Positions 1 to 6,548 of a stretch of 6,548 nucleotides of DNA are shown here, in pieces. A model generated the notes under the pieces. The model saw only the letters and a program-made list of their open reading frames with translations, had not been told where the DNA came from and made no database searches. Both the position numbers and the translations under genes were made by a program. Position 1 is the stretch's first letter; every line of letters begins with the position of its first letter. The DNA is from Planctomycetota bacterium. Its GTDB lineage: Bacteria > Planctomycetota > Planctomycetia > Planctomycetales > Planctomycetaceae. The stretch is taken from contig JAPOLP010000326.1 in NCBI GenBank assembly GCA_029977045.1, forward strand, positions 1-6,548, given 5' to 3'.

Positions 1-221
1 ACTTTCACGCGGCGGTGTTTCCGTATCGGCCACTGAAGAAGCGAACGCTCGATCTGGGTGCGTCGGTGGCCGAGCTGTTTGACTCGGGAGCCATTCAGGA
101 TGTGCTGCACCTGCTGCGGGATGACCGACCAATCAATGGGGCGGGCGAGTCTGAGTTCCTCAGCGGTGCCTGCTGGATTGCCCCTCTGAGGGACGTTGTG
201 ACTGAGGAGGCCAGCCGATGA
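1..221 (+). CDS. C-terminal fragment of an unrecognised upstream gene
   Basis: The reading frame is open from the left edge (codons begin at position 3) and ends at TGA 219-221, so only about the last 72 residues are visible. The GTG at 15 is probably an internal Val and not the true start. The fragment has a basic stretch (RPLKKR) followed by a mixed helical-looking region (ASVAELFDSGAIQDVLHLLRD) and no membrane segment. I do not recognise the family. Its stop overlaps the start of the permease gene (ATGA at 218-221), and the permease Shine-Dalgarno GAGGAGG (204-210) lies inside this frame. This argues that it is a real, translationally coupled member of the transporter operon and not a chance frame. 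Its role in transport, if any, is unknown. Confidence 0.6.
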   Translation, partial: FHAAVFPYRPLKKRTLDLGASVAELFDSGAIQDVLHLLRDDRPINGAGESEFLSGACWIAPLRDVVTEEASR

Positions 222-1156
222 CTCTGCTGATTGGATCGCTGACGATCGGACTGATCCTCTCGCTGCTGGCGTTCGGGATCCTGATCAGTTTCCGCGTCGT
301 CGCGTTTGAAGACCTGACGGTCGACGGCTCGCTCGCGCTGGGCGGAGCAACCGCCGCCGCGCTGATCGTTGCTGAGTGGAACCCGGTTGTCGCGACTCTG
401 GCTGGTGCCCTGGCCGGAGCGACCGCCGGAGCCGTCACCGCGACGCTGCATCACCGATTTGACATCAACCGACTGCTGGCCGGGATCCTCGTGATGACTG
501 CTCTGTACTCGGTCAACCTGCGAGTGATGGGCAAGAGCAACGTACCGCTGCTGAGCCATCCGACGGTGATGAGTTATGCCGACGGCCTCGCGACAACGCT
601 GTTCGGCCACGAGCGGATCGTGCAGCTCTCCTCGTGGGAAGCTCCAGGACGCGACATCGCGGCGCTGCTGCTGATGTTTGCCGTCGCGGTGAGCACGGGC
701 ATCGTACTGTTTCTGTTCTTCCGGACGAACCTCGGCATGGCGATGCTGGCGATCGGTGACAACAGCCGCATGATCCGGGCACTCGGCGTCAACGTCGGGC
801 TGATGACGACGTTCGCTTTGTTTATCGGCAACGGGTTGGTCGGGCTCGCTGGAGCACTGCTCGCTCAGTATCAGGGCTTTGCCGACGTGCAGATGGGCAT
901 CGGGATGCTCGTGTGGGGCGTTGCCAGCGTGATCCTCGGCGAGTCACTCGTTCGCTCGAAAAAAATCGGCCTGCTCATCACTGGAGCCGTGATGGGTTCC
1001 GTGCTGTTCCGACTGCTGGTTGCGATCGCTCTGCGATGGGGACTCAACCCGAACGACCTGAAGCTGATCACTGCCGTAGCAGTCTTTGTCGCTCTGGTGC
1101 TGCCGAAGTTTCTCTCGCGTAGCTCAAAACTCGTGCGGAGGCCCAGCCGTGCTTGA
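218..1156 (+). CDS. ABC importer permease, COG4120/BPD_transp_2 type
   Basis: This is the integral membrane channel subunit of an uncharacterised-type ABC importer (TrpY-like; the wider fold is that of branched-chain amino acid and sugar permeases, PF02653). The 312 residues are mostly hydrophobic, with roughly eight or nine membrane segments, for example near 2-25, 40-80, 148-168, 195-217, 225-241, 250-272 and 282-298. Family hallmarks are DLTVDGS (32-38), LLAGILVMTALYSVNLR (86-102), the cytoplasmic coupling-loop motif AIGDNSRMIRALGVN (178-192), AQYQGFADVQMGIGM (216-230) and GLNPNDLKLITA (275-286). The length is normal for the family. The ATG at 218 has GAGGAGG (204-210) seven bases upstream, which fixes the start. 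It overlaps the preceding stop by four bases and the ATPase start by eight, so it is tightly coupled to both. The substrate cannot be deduced from this subunit. Confidence 0.93.
   Translation: MTLLIGSLTIGLILSLLAFGILISFRVVAFEDLTVDGSLALGGATAAALIVAEWNPVVATLAGALAGATAGAVTATLHHRFDINRLLAGILVMTALYSVNLRVMGKSNVPLLSHPTVMSYADGLATTLFGHERIVQLSSWEAPGRDIAALLLMFAVAVSTGIVLFLFFRTNLGMAMLAIGDNSRMIRALGVNVGLMTTFALFIGNGLVGLAGALLAQYQGFADVQMGIGMLVWGVASVILGESLVRSKKIGLLITGAVMGSVLFRLLVAIALRWGLNPNDLKLITAVAVFVALVLPKFLSRSSKLVRRPSRA
1137..1141 (+). promoter_or_regulatory. Shine-Dalgarno site that sets the ATPase start
   Basis: GGAGG at 1137-1141 lies seven bases before the GTG at 1149, inside the end of the permease gene. 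No such site sits at the right distance before the in-frame start at 1086, which would also add 21 residues that do not match the ABC ATPase fold. The GTG at 1149 gives the expected N-terminus, MLEVAGIRKTF. Confidence 0.8.
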
Positions 1157-1961
1157 AGTCGCAGGAATCCGCAAGACGTTCTTTGCCGGCACGCCGAACG
1201 AAGTTCGAGCGTTGCAGGGTGTTGATCTGAAGATCGAACCCGGCTCGTGGGTCAACGTGATCGGCACGAACGGGTCTGGCAAGTCGACGTTGCTGAACGC
1301 CGTCGCCGGAGCGTTTTACGTCGACGAAGGCCGCATCAGGCTCGACGGAATCGACATCACTCGCTGGCCGGAACATCGCCGGGCAAAGCTGATCGGTCGC
1401 GTGTTCCAGGACCCGTTCAGCGGCACGGCACCAACAATGACGATCGCCGAGAACCTCGCACTGGCGTCTCGACGTGGTCAGGCACGCGGGTTGAGCCTTG
1501 CTCTCAATGGATCGCGAAAAGGTGAACTGCGTGACCGCGTCGCGGCGATGGGACTCGGACTGGAGAACCGGCTCGACAACCCGATTGGCACACTCTCTGG
1601 CGGCCAGCGGCAGTCACTGACGCTGCTGATGTCCGCGCTGATCCGCCCGTCGCTGCTGCTGCTCGACGAGCACACGGCGGCACTCGACCCCAAGAGTGCC
1701 GATCAGGTCATTCGGCTGACGCAGCAGTTCATCGAACGCGATCGGCTCACAACACTGATGGTCACCCACTCGATGCCGCAGGCCGCGTTCCTGGGCGACC
1801 GGGTCATCATGATGGACCGCGGCCAAGTCGTGCATGACATCTCGGGGGCCGAGAAGAAACGGCTGCGTCCCGAAGACCTGCTGTCGAAATTCGAAGAACT
1901 CCGCCGAGCCAACCAGCTCGACGAATCCGCCGCCGAAATGCTGCGGACTCAGTATGTGTGA
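1149..1961 (+). CDS. ABC importer ATPase, COG1101 type
   Basis: This is the cytoplasmic nucleotide-binding subunit that powers the importer by ATP hydrolysis, acting as a dimer on the permease. The start is GTG 1149, giving 270 residues, a usual length. All ABC motifs are intact and in order: Walker A GTNGSGKST (39-47), Q-loop Gln 87 in FQDPFSGTAPTMTIAENL, signature LSGGQ (149-153), Walker B LLLLDE with Asp 173 and catalytic Glu 174, D-loop ALDP (178-181) and switch His 207 in MVTHSM. The combination of QDPFSGTAPTMTI and DEHTAALDP is characteristic of the COG1101 ATPases that accompany COG4120 permeases. The gene overlaps the permease by eight bases. After its stop comes a palindromic repeat and then the binding-protein gene, so the three components are probably one transcription unit, although the repeat could separate expression levels. 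Confidence 0.94.
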   Translation: MLEVAGIRKTFFAGTPNEVRALQGVDLKIEPGSWVNVIGTNGSGKSTLLNAVAGAFYVDEGRIRLDGIDITRWPEHRRAKLIGRVFQDPFSGTAPTMTIAENLALASRRGQARGLSLALNGSRKGELRDRVAAMGLGLENRLDNPIGTLSGGQRQSLTLLMSALIRPSLLLLDEHTAALDPKSADQVIRLTQQFIERDRLTTLMVTHSMPQAAFLGDRVIMMDRGQVVHDISGAEKKRLRPEDLLSKFEELRRANQLDESAAEMLRTQYV

Positions 1962-1990
1962 CCTCTTGAGAACTGATACTCCGAAACGGA

Positions 1991-2076
1991 ATGTCTCACA
2001 CAAAGGCACGAAGGCACAAAGTAGAGAGGATCGAATTGCAGTTCTCTTTCTGCCTACGTGCCTTTGTGTGAGACAT
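1991..2076. repeat. 86-base palindromic element (26-base arms) between ATPase and binding protein
   Basis: The left arm 1991-2016 (ATGTCTCACACAAAGGCACG, then AAGGCA) and the right arm 2051-2076 are reverse complements over 26 bases, with a single A/A mismatch (2011 against 2056). A weaker inner pairing follows (AGAGA 2023-2027 with TCTCT 2043-2047), leaving a short loop around 2028-2042. The element is visibly more AT-rich than the coding DNA around it. It has no transposase and no clear target-site duplication. It looks like a REP- or MITE-type dispersed repeat inserted inside the transporter operon. In mRNA it would form a strong hairpin that could protect the upstream permease-ATPase message or attenuate the downstream gene. 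It lacks a following T-run, so it is not a classical terminator. Confidence 0.85.
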
Positions 2077-2119
2077 AAGTCCTGATGGTTCGTCGGTGTT
2101 CTGCGCAACGACTCTGGAT

Positions 2120-2123
2120 GAGG
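2120..2123 (+). promoter_or_regulatory. Shine-Dalgarno site favouring GTG 2131
   Basis: GAGG at 2120-2123 is seven bases before the GTG at 2131 but 16 bases before the in-frame ATG at 2140. This favours the GTG as the start of the substrate-binding gene. The choice changes the protein by only three residues and does not affect its membrane segment. Confidence 0.5.
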
Positions 2124-2130
2124 CAGATTC

Positions 2131-4974
2131 GTGAAAACGATGATCGATATCGCTCGGCATGTTGGCGTGGGGATCGCTTTGATCTTTGCGGCGGCGGCTG
2201 TGTTGCTGTGGTCGGATCCGCGGCGGAATCACGAAGAGAAGCCGCAGGATGCTCCGCTGAAAGTCGCGCTGCTGAACTATGTCTCGGTGCCGGTGCTCGA
2301 GGACGGCGAGGCCGGGATGCTGGCCGGGCTGGCCGAGGCCGGGTTTGTCGACGGGCAGAACATCGAGCTGACCCGGTACAACGCGGAAGGCGACCGGGCG
2401 ACGGCGATCCTCATGGCCAAGGAAGTCGTCGGGCGGGACTTCGATGCGATTCTGACACTCTCGACGCCGGTGCTGCAGGCCCTCGCGAACGCGAACGTCG
2501 ACACGAAACGGACGCACGTCTTTACGCTGACGACGGATCCCTGGGGAGCAGGCATCGGGATCGATCGCGAAGACCCGTCGAAGCATCCGCCGTACATGAC
2601 CGGGCACGGGACGCTGCAACCCGTCGAGGCTCTGTTCAAGCTGGCGCGCGAAGCGAACCCGAACCTCAAGAAGGTTGGCGTCGCATGGAACCCGGCCGAG
2701 TCGAACTCGGAAGCCTCGACGCTGATGGCTCGTGAGGTCTGTAAGCAGCTCGACATCGAACTGGTTGAGGTCACTGTCGAATCGTCATCGGCTGTGCTGG
2801 AAGCCGCGAAGTCGCTGGCCGCTCGGGAAGTCGAAGCGTTCTGGGCGGGCGGTGACAGCACCGTCGCTGCGGCGCTCGACACGCTGATCGGCACGGCGAC
2901 GGATGCGGGTATTCCGCTGTTCACGAACATGCCGAGCGACGTCAAACAGGGAGCTTTGTTCTCGCTGGGAGCTGACTACTACGAAGTCGGGCGAGCGAGC
3001 GGACAACTGGCCGGTCGTGTGCTGAACGGCGAAGCGACTGCCGACATCCCCGTTGAGAACTTTGTACCCGAGCAGCTTGCGATTAACTCGGCGGTGCTGC
3101 CGAAGTTTGCCTCGCACTGGAAGTTTGGCAGCGACTGGGCGAAGCGGGCGAAGATCGTCGTCGACGACTCCGGCATTCACGAAGAGCAGCGGGAGATCAA
3201 ACCAGTCGTCCGTAAGCCCGAGGCCGGTCGGACTTACCGCGTGCAGATCATCCACTTTGCGCCGGACTCGGTAACCGACGCGACGATCGACGGCCTGAAG
3301 ACGAAGCTCGCCGAACAAGGTTTCGTCGAGGGGCAGAACATCGAGTACACGATCCAGCACGCTCAGGGAGACATCGCTCTCATCCCGGCTCTGATGCAGA
3401 AGGCCGATCAGTCGGACGTTGATCTGATCGTCAGCCTGACGACGCCGTGTCTGACGTCCGCGTCGACGATGGTGAAGAGCAAGCCGGTTGTCTTCACCGA
3501 GGTTTATGACCCGATCGCCGCCGGAGCGGGGACGTCGGCGACCGATCACCTCCCGCACGTCACCGGAGTCGGCAGCTTCCCGCCACTCGAAAAGATGATC
3601 GACGCGATGCAGCAGATCGCTCCCGGTCTGAAGTCGATCGGCATCGTCTACAACGATTCGGAAGCGAACTCACGCAAAGCCGTCAACGTCGCAAAAGAGC
3701 TGCTCGATAAACGCGGCATCATGCTCGAAGAAGCGACCGTCACGAACACCAGCGAGGTGTTGCAGGCGTCGCAGGTGCTGGCGTTGAAGAAAGTCGACGT
3801 GCTCTGGGAAGTCGGTGACAACACCGTCAATCAGGGCCTCGAAGCGATGGTCAAAGCCGGACTCGACAGCGGCATCCCGGTTGTGAACAGCGACGCCGAG
3901 TCGTCAGTTCGGGGAGCGATGGTCGGCGTCGGCATCAGCTTTTACGAAAGCGGTTACGCGGGCGGCGACATCGCCGCGCGAGTGCTGCTCGGCGAGAAGC
4001 CGGCGGACATCCCGTTTGAAGAAGTCGCTCAGGTCCGCATGGCGGCGAACCTCGGAATCGCAAAACAGATCGGACGCACGTTTCCGTCAGGCTTTCTCCG
4101 CGAATGCCGTGTTTATCACGGCGTCGGTTCGCGGCTCGGTCGACCGTTGAAGGTCGCGTTCGTGCAGCTCGTCGAAGGCCTGGCTCTCGATGAGGCAACG
4201 CGAGGCGTGTTCGAGGGCCTCGAACTGGCCGGCCTGAAGACGGGCTTGGACATCGAAGTCAGGAAGTTCAACGCCCAGGGTGACCTGTCGCAGCTGCCGC
4301 AGATCTTCGAATCGATCAAGACAGATGGAGCAGACCTGATCGTCACCTCGACGACTCCCGCGATGATCGCCGCTGCCCGCGCGACCGATTCGATTCCGAT
4401 TGTCTATACCGTTGCGAGCAACCCGCCCGCCGTCGGCGTTCATCCGGAATCGGAACCGCGAGCGAACCTCGTCGGCGTTTACGACGATCCGCCGATCGCC
4501 GCGCTGCTCGACCTGGCAAAGCGGCGCGAACGCGAGATCAAAACGGTCGGCACGATCTGGAATCCCGCCGAGCCGAACTCGGAGATTTCCGTCAAACGTC
4601 TGCGAGCCGCCTGTGCCGAGCGGAATCTGAAGCTCGAAGAACGCAACGCCAGCGCGGCGAACGAACTTCGAGACGTGACGTCTGCGATCTGCCAGACGGG
4701 CATCGACATTCTGATCGTGTCTGCCGACAACGTGACGAGTTCCGGCTTCCCGGCGATTCACTCGGTCGCCAGTGACCAGAAGATTCCGATTTACTGCACC
4801 GAACCGGACCTCGTGTCGAAGGGAGCCGCCGGAGCCATCGGCGTCGACTTCTACGACTGGGGCCGCCAGTCCGCCGTGCTCGCCGCGCAGGTGCTGGCTG
4901 GGGTTCCGGTATCCGATATCAAACCGGAAAAAGTGTCGTCACTGAAAACGGTGACGAGTGACTCGAACCAGTGA
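2131..4974 (+). CDS. Membrane-anchored triple-domain ABC substrate-binding protein (three PF04392/COG2984-type domains)
   Basis: The 947-residue protein is about three times the usual 300-330 of this binding-protein family. Residues about 10-27 form a hydrophobic segment (GVGIALIFAAAAVLLW) with no lipobox Cys and no clear cleavage site, so an uncleaved anchor facing the periplasm is likely. A polar linker follows, then three homologous domains at about 43-330, 369-655 and 673-940. The repeat is plain from four matching blocks. These are GFVDGQNIE / GFVEGQNIE / GLKTGLDIE, each followed by QGD or EGD; WNPAESNS (186-193) / YNDSEANS (507-514) / WNPAEPNS (810-817); GDSTV (241-245) / GDNTV (562-566) / ADNVT (865-869); and GADYYEVG (280-287) / GISFYESG (601-608) / GVDFYDWG (904-911). 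The family binds small ligands, with tryptophan or tyrosine known for TrpX, and delivers them to the permease. It lies 169 bases after the ATPase gene in the same direction, which makes it the third importer component. Domain 2 has Ser where the others have the Asp of D-x/Y-Y. The ligand is unknown. Confidence 0.92.
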   Translation: MKTMIDIARHVGVGIALIFAAAAVLLWSDPRRNHEEKPQDAPLKVALLNYVSVPVLEDGEAGMLAGLAEAGFVDGQNIELTRYNAEGDRATAILMAKEVVGRDFDAILTLSTPVLQALANANVDTKRTHVFTLTTDPWGAGIGIDREDPSKHPPYMTGHGTLQPVEALFKLAREANPNLKKVGVAWNPAESNSEASTLMAREVCKQLDIELVEVTVESSSAVLEAAKSLAAREVEAFWAGGDSTVAAALDTLIGTATDAGIPLFTNMPSDVKQGALFSLGADYYEVGRASGQLAGRVLNGEATADIPVENFVPEQLAINSAVLPKFASHWKFGSDWAKRAKIVVDDSGIHEEQREIKPVVRKPEAGRTYRVQIIHFAPDSVTDATIDGLKTKLAEQGFVEGQNIEYTIQHAQGDIALIPALMQKADQSDVDLIVSLTTPCLTSASTMVKSKPVVFTEVYDPIAAGAGTSATDHLPHVTGVGSFPPLEKMIDAMQQIAPGLKSIGIVYNDSEANSRKAVNVAKELLDKRGIMLEEATVTNTSEVLQASQVLALKKVDVLWEVGDNTVNQGLEAMVKAGLDSGIPVVNSDAESSVRGAMVGVGISFYESGYAGGDIAARVLLGEKPADIPFEEVAQVRMAANLGIAKQIGRTFPSGFLRECRVYHGVGSRLGRPLKVAFVQLVEGLALDEATRGVFEGLELAGLKTGLDIEVRKFNAQGDLSQLPQIFESIKTDGADLIVTSTTPAMIAAARATDSIPIVYTVASNPPAVGVHPESEPRANLVGVYDDPPIAALLDLAKRREREIKTVGTIWNPAEPNSEISVKRLRAACAERNLKLEERNASAANELRDVTSAICQTGIDILIVSADNVTSSGFPAIHSVASDQKIPIYCTEPDLVSKGAAGAIGVDFYDWGRQSAVLAAQVLAGVPVSDIKPEKVSSLKTVTSDSNQ

Positions 4975-4999
4975 CGGTCGGGACTCAAGATGCCCCCTG

Positions 5000-5071
5000 G
5001 TTGGAGTCCCGGCTTCAGCCGGCAGGGGTTCAGGAGAATTCGCGGACGCCGGCTAAAGCCGGGACTCCAAC
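5000..5071. repeat. 72-base palindromic element (24-base arms) after the transporter operon
   Basis: The arms 5000-5023 and 5048-5071 are inverted copies of GTTGGAGTCCCGGCTTCAGC plus CGGC, with one mismatch (C5016 against A5055) and a 24-base spacer. Each arm is itself a mini-palindrome: CCGGCT-TC-AGCCGG at 5009-5022 and CCGGCT-AA-AGCCGG at 5049-5062. The whole can therefore fold as one long hairpin or as two small ones. It lies 25 bases after the binding-protein stop. This nested design is typical of dispersed REP-like repeats. It may also act as a 3' stabiliser or weak terminator for the operon, but no T-run follows it. Confidence 0.85.
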
Positions 5072-5143
5072 GACATCAGTCTCTGCGGTTAAAAATCGCG
5101 TCCCTGACGAACACTCGGACCCAACTTCTCTGAAAGATCGACG

Positions 5144-5710
5144 ATGCCCAGCCTGCCTCGCAGTCACGAACTTCTTTCGCGTAACGACAGCCGCCTGCTG
5201 GTGATTGACCTGCAGGAACGGCTGGTGCCGGCGATCGATGGCGGCGACGACGTTGTTGCGAACACGGTCAAACTTGTCAGGGCGGCAGAGGTGCTTGGAG
5301 TTCCGGTGTCGGTGACGGAGCAGTATCCGAAAGGGCTCGGCCCGACCGCCAAGCCGCTGGCTGAACTGCTGCCGGAACCTACTGAGAAGATCGAGTTCAG
5401 CTGTCTGAACTCGCTGGACTGGAACTCGGATGGTTCTGATCCGGAAGCTCGATTCAAGGTCGTGATTGCTGGTGTTGAGGCTCATGTCTGCGTGCAGCAG
5501 ACCGTGCTCGACCTGCTGGCACACGGATTCCGGGTGTACGTCGCGGCGGACGCAGTCGGCAGTCGCTCGCCCATCGACCGCAAGTTTGCGTTGAAGCGAA
5601 TGGTTCTGTCGGGGGCAGTGCTCACGACAACTGAAGCGATCATGTTTGAATGGTGCGAACGGGCCGGGAGTGACGAATTCAAGGCGATCAGCCGGCTGGT
5701 CAAAGGCTGA
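5144..5710 (+). CDS. Isochorismatase-family cysteine hydrolase (ISOC1/ISOC2-like)
   Basis: The 188-residue protein is a complete single-domain member of the isochorismatase-like hydrolases (PF00857), probably a soluble cytoplasmic enzyme. The catalytic triad is present: Asp 22 in VIDLQER, Lys 82 in EKIEFSC and nucleophile Cys 116 in GVEAHVCVQQT. The blocks VTEQYPKGLG (57-66), VCVQQTVLDLL and ADAVGSRSPIDRKFAL (135-150) resemble the ISOC1/ISOC2 subgroup found in eukaryotes and many bacteria more than true isochorismatases or nicotinamidases. That subgroup has no firmly established substrate, so none is assigned. The ATG at 5144 has only a weak purine-rich stretch (GAAAGA, 5132-5137) upstream. 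It is the only reasonable start, because no ATG or GTG lies between it and Asp 22 in frame. It is flanked by two palindromic gaps and is followed by a kinase gene in the same direction. A joint role with the kinase is possible but unsupported. Confidence 0.92.
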   Translation: MPSLPRSHELLSRNDSRLLVIDLQERLVPAIDGGDDVVANTVKLVRAAEVLGVPVSVTEQYPKGLGPTAKPLAELLPEPTEKIEFSCLNSLDWNSDGSDPEARFKVVIAGVEAHVCVQQTVLDLLAHGFRVYVAADAVGSRSPIDRKFALKRMVLSGAVLTTTEAIMFEWCERAGSDEFKAISRLVKG

Positions 5711-5764
5711 CGCCCGGCCTACGCTCCGCCGACGGCAGTGAGAACCAGAAACGGTGACCGTAGT

Positions 5765-5837
5765 AGCGGAACGGCGCAAGCCGTCCGGCCCTGCACGCCG
5801 CATCTCGACCCGACCGAACGGCTCGCGCCGTTCCGCT
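5765..5837. repeat. 73-base palindromic element (20-26-base arms) between hydrolase and kinase
   Basis: The arm 5765-5784 (AGCGGAACGGCGCAAGCCGT) pairs with 5818-5837 with one mismatch. The pairing extends inward to 5790 and 5812 with two more mismatches, giving 26 base pairs and a 21-base loop. All three mismatches are A/C pairs on the plus strand, which means G-U wobbles in a minus-strand transcript. TTTT follows at 5841-5844, three bases after the stem, so weak termination after the hydrolase gene is possible. The sequence is unrelated to the other two palindromes in the window. It looks like a dispersed REP-like element. Confidence 0.82.
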
Positions 5838-5883
5838 GACTTTTGGACGAAATGAACTGAGACCGAAGACAGGATTCTTCCGC

Positions 5884-6548
<665 letters not shown>

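Noticed and set aside
95..610. Minus-strand open frame of 171 codons across the start of the permease
   Set aside because: Its low-complexity Gln/Arg/Ser composition and its overlap with a clearly conserved permease mark it as a shadow frame.
1086..1148. Upstream N-terminal extension of the ATPase (21 codons)
   Set aside because: It has no ribosome site at a proper distance and is not part of the ABC fold. GGAGG at 1137-1141 points to GTG 1149.
1973..2086. CTGAT direct repeats (1973-1977 and 2082-2086) as target-site duplication of the first palindrome
   Set aside because: They lie at unequal distances from the arms (13 and 5 bases) and are only five bases long, so chance is the simpler explanation.
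2085..2735. Plus-strand open frame of 216 codons overlapping the start of the binding-protein gene in another frame
   Set aside because: It is rich in Arg, Gly and Ala and has no motifs. The competing frame from 2131 carries the membrane segment and family blocks.
4087..4761. Minus-strand open frame of 224 codons inside the binding-protein gene
   Set aside because: It is Arg/Asp-rich, with no family motif or good ribosome site. It is the complement of well-conserved domain 3 coding sequence.
5000..5071. Second palindrome as a classical rho-independent terminator
   Set aside because: The stem is strong but CGACATCAG follows it, not a T-run.
5751..5761. ACGGT-G-ACCGT mini-palindrome as an operator site before the kinase
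   Set aside because: It is only an 11-base match in GC-rich DNA, about 120 bases from the start codon. There is no visible promoter and no second copy.

Overview
The window is GC-rich, and every confident gene lies on the plus strand. The protein families, the codon use and the style of intergenic palindromes suggest a planctomycete-like, Gram-negative-type bacterium. That placement is an inference: there is no rRNA or marker gene here to confirm it.

Positions 1-4974 hold an ABC importer locus of the TrpXYZ/COG4120-COG1101-COG2984 type. It starts with the C-terminal end of an unrecognised gene (1-221). This overlaps the membrane permease (218-1156) by an ATGA junction, and the permease in turn overlaps the ATPase (1149-1961) by 8 bases. 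A 169-base gap carrying an 86-base palindromic element follows. Then comes a very long substrate-binding gene (2131-4974) encoding a membrane-anchored chain with three tandem copies of the PF04392-type binding domain. One permease and one ATPase therefore appear to be served by three binding domains on a single polypeptide. The ligand cannot be read from the sequence. Characterised relatives bind tryptophan or tyrosine, but the family is broad.

Positions 4975-6548 hold two small-molecule enzymes. One is an isochorismatase-fold cysteine hydrolase most like the ISOC1/ISOC2 group (5144-5710). The other is the N-terminal two thirds of a PfkB/adenosine-kinase-like sugar or nucleoside kinase that runs off the window (5884-6548). 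They share orientation but are 173 bases apart, so a common operon is possible, not shown.

Each of the three real intergenic gaps (1962-2130, 4975-5143, 5711-5883) contains a different long near-perfect inverted repeat with arms of 20-26 bases. These look like dispersed REP/MITE-like repeats and are the main non-coding structure in the window. I see no tRNA, rRNA, CRISPR array, insertion sequence or convincing promoter. The most notable points are the triple binding-domain fusion, the loss of a conserved Asp in its middle domain, and the one-palindrome-per-gap pattern.
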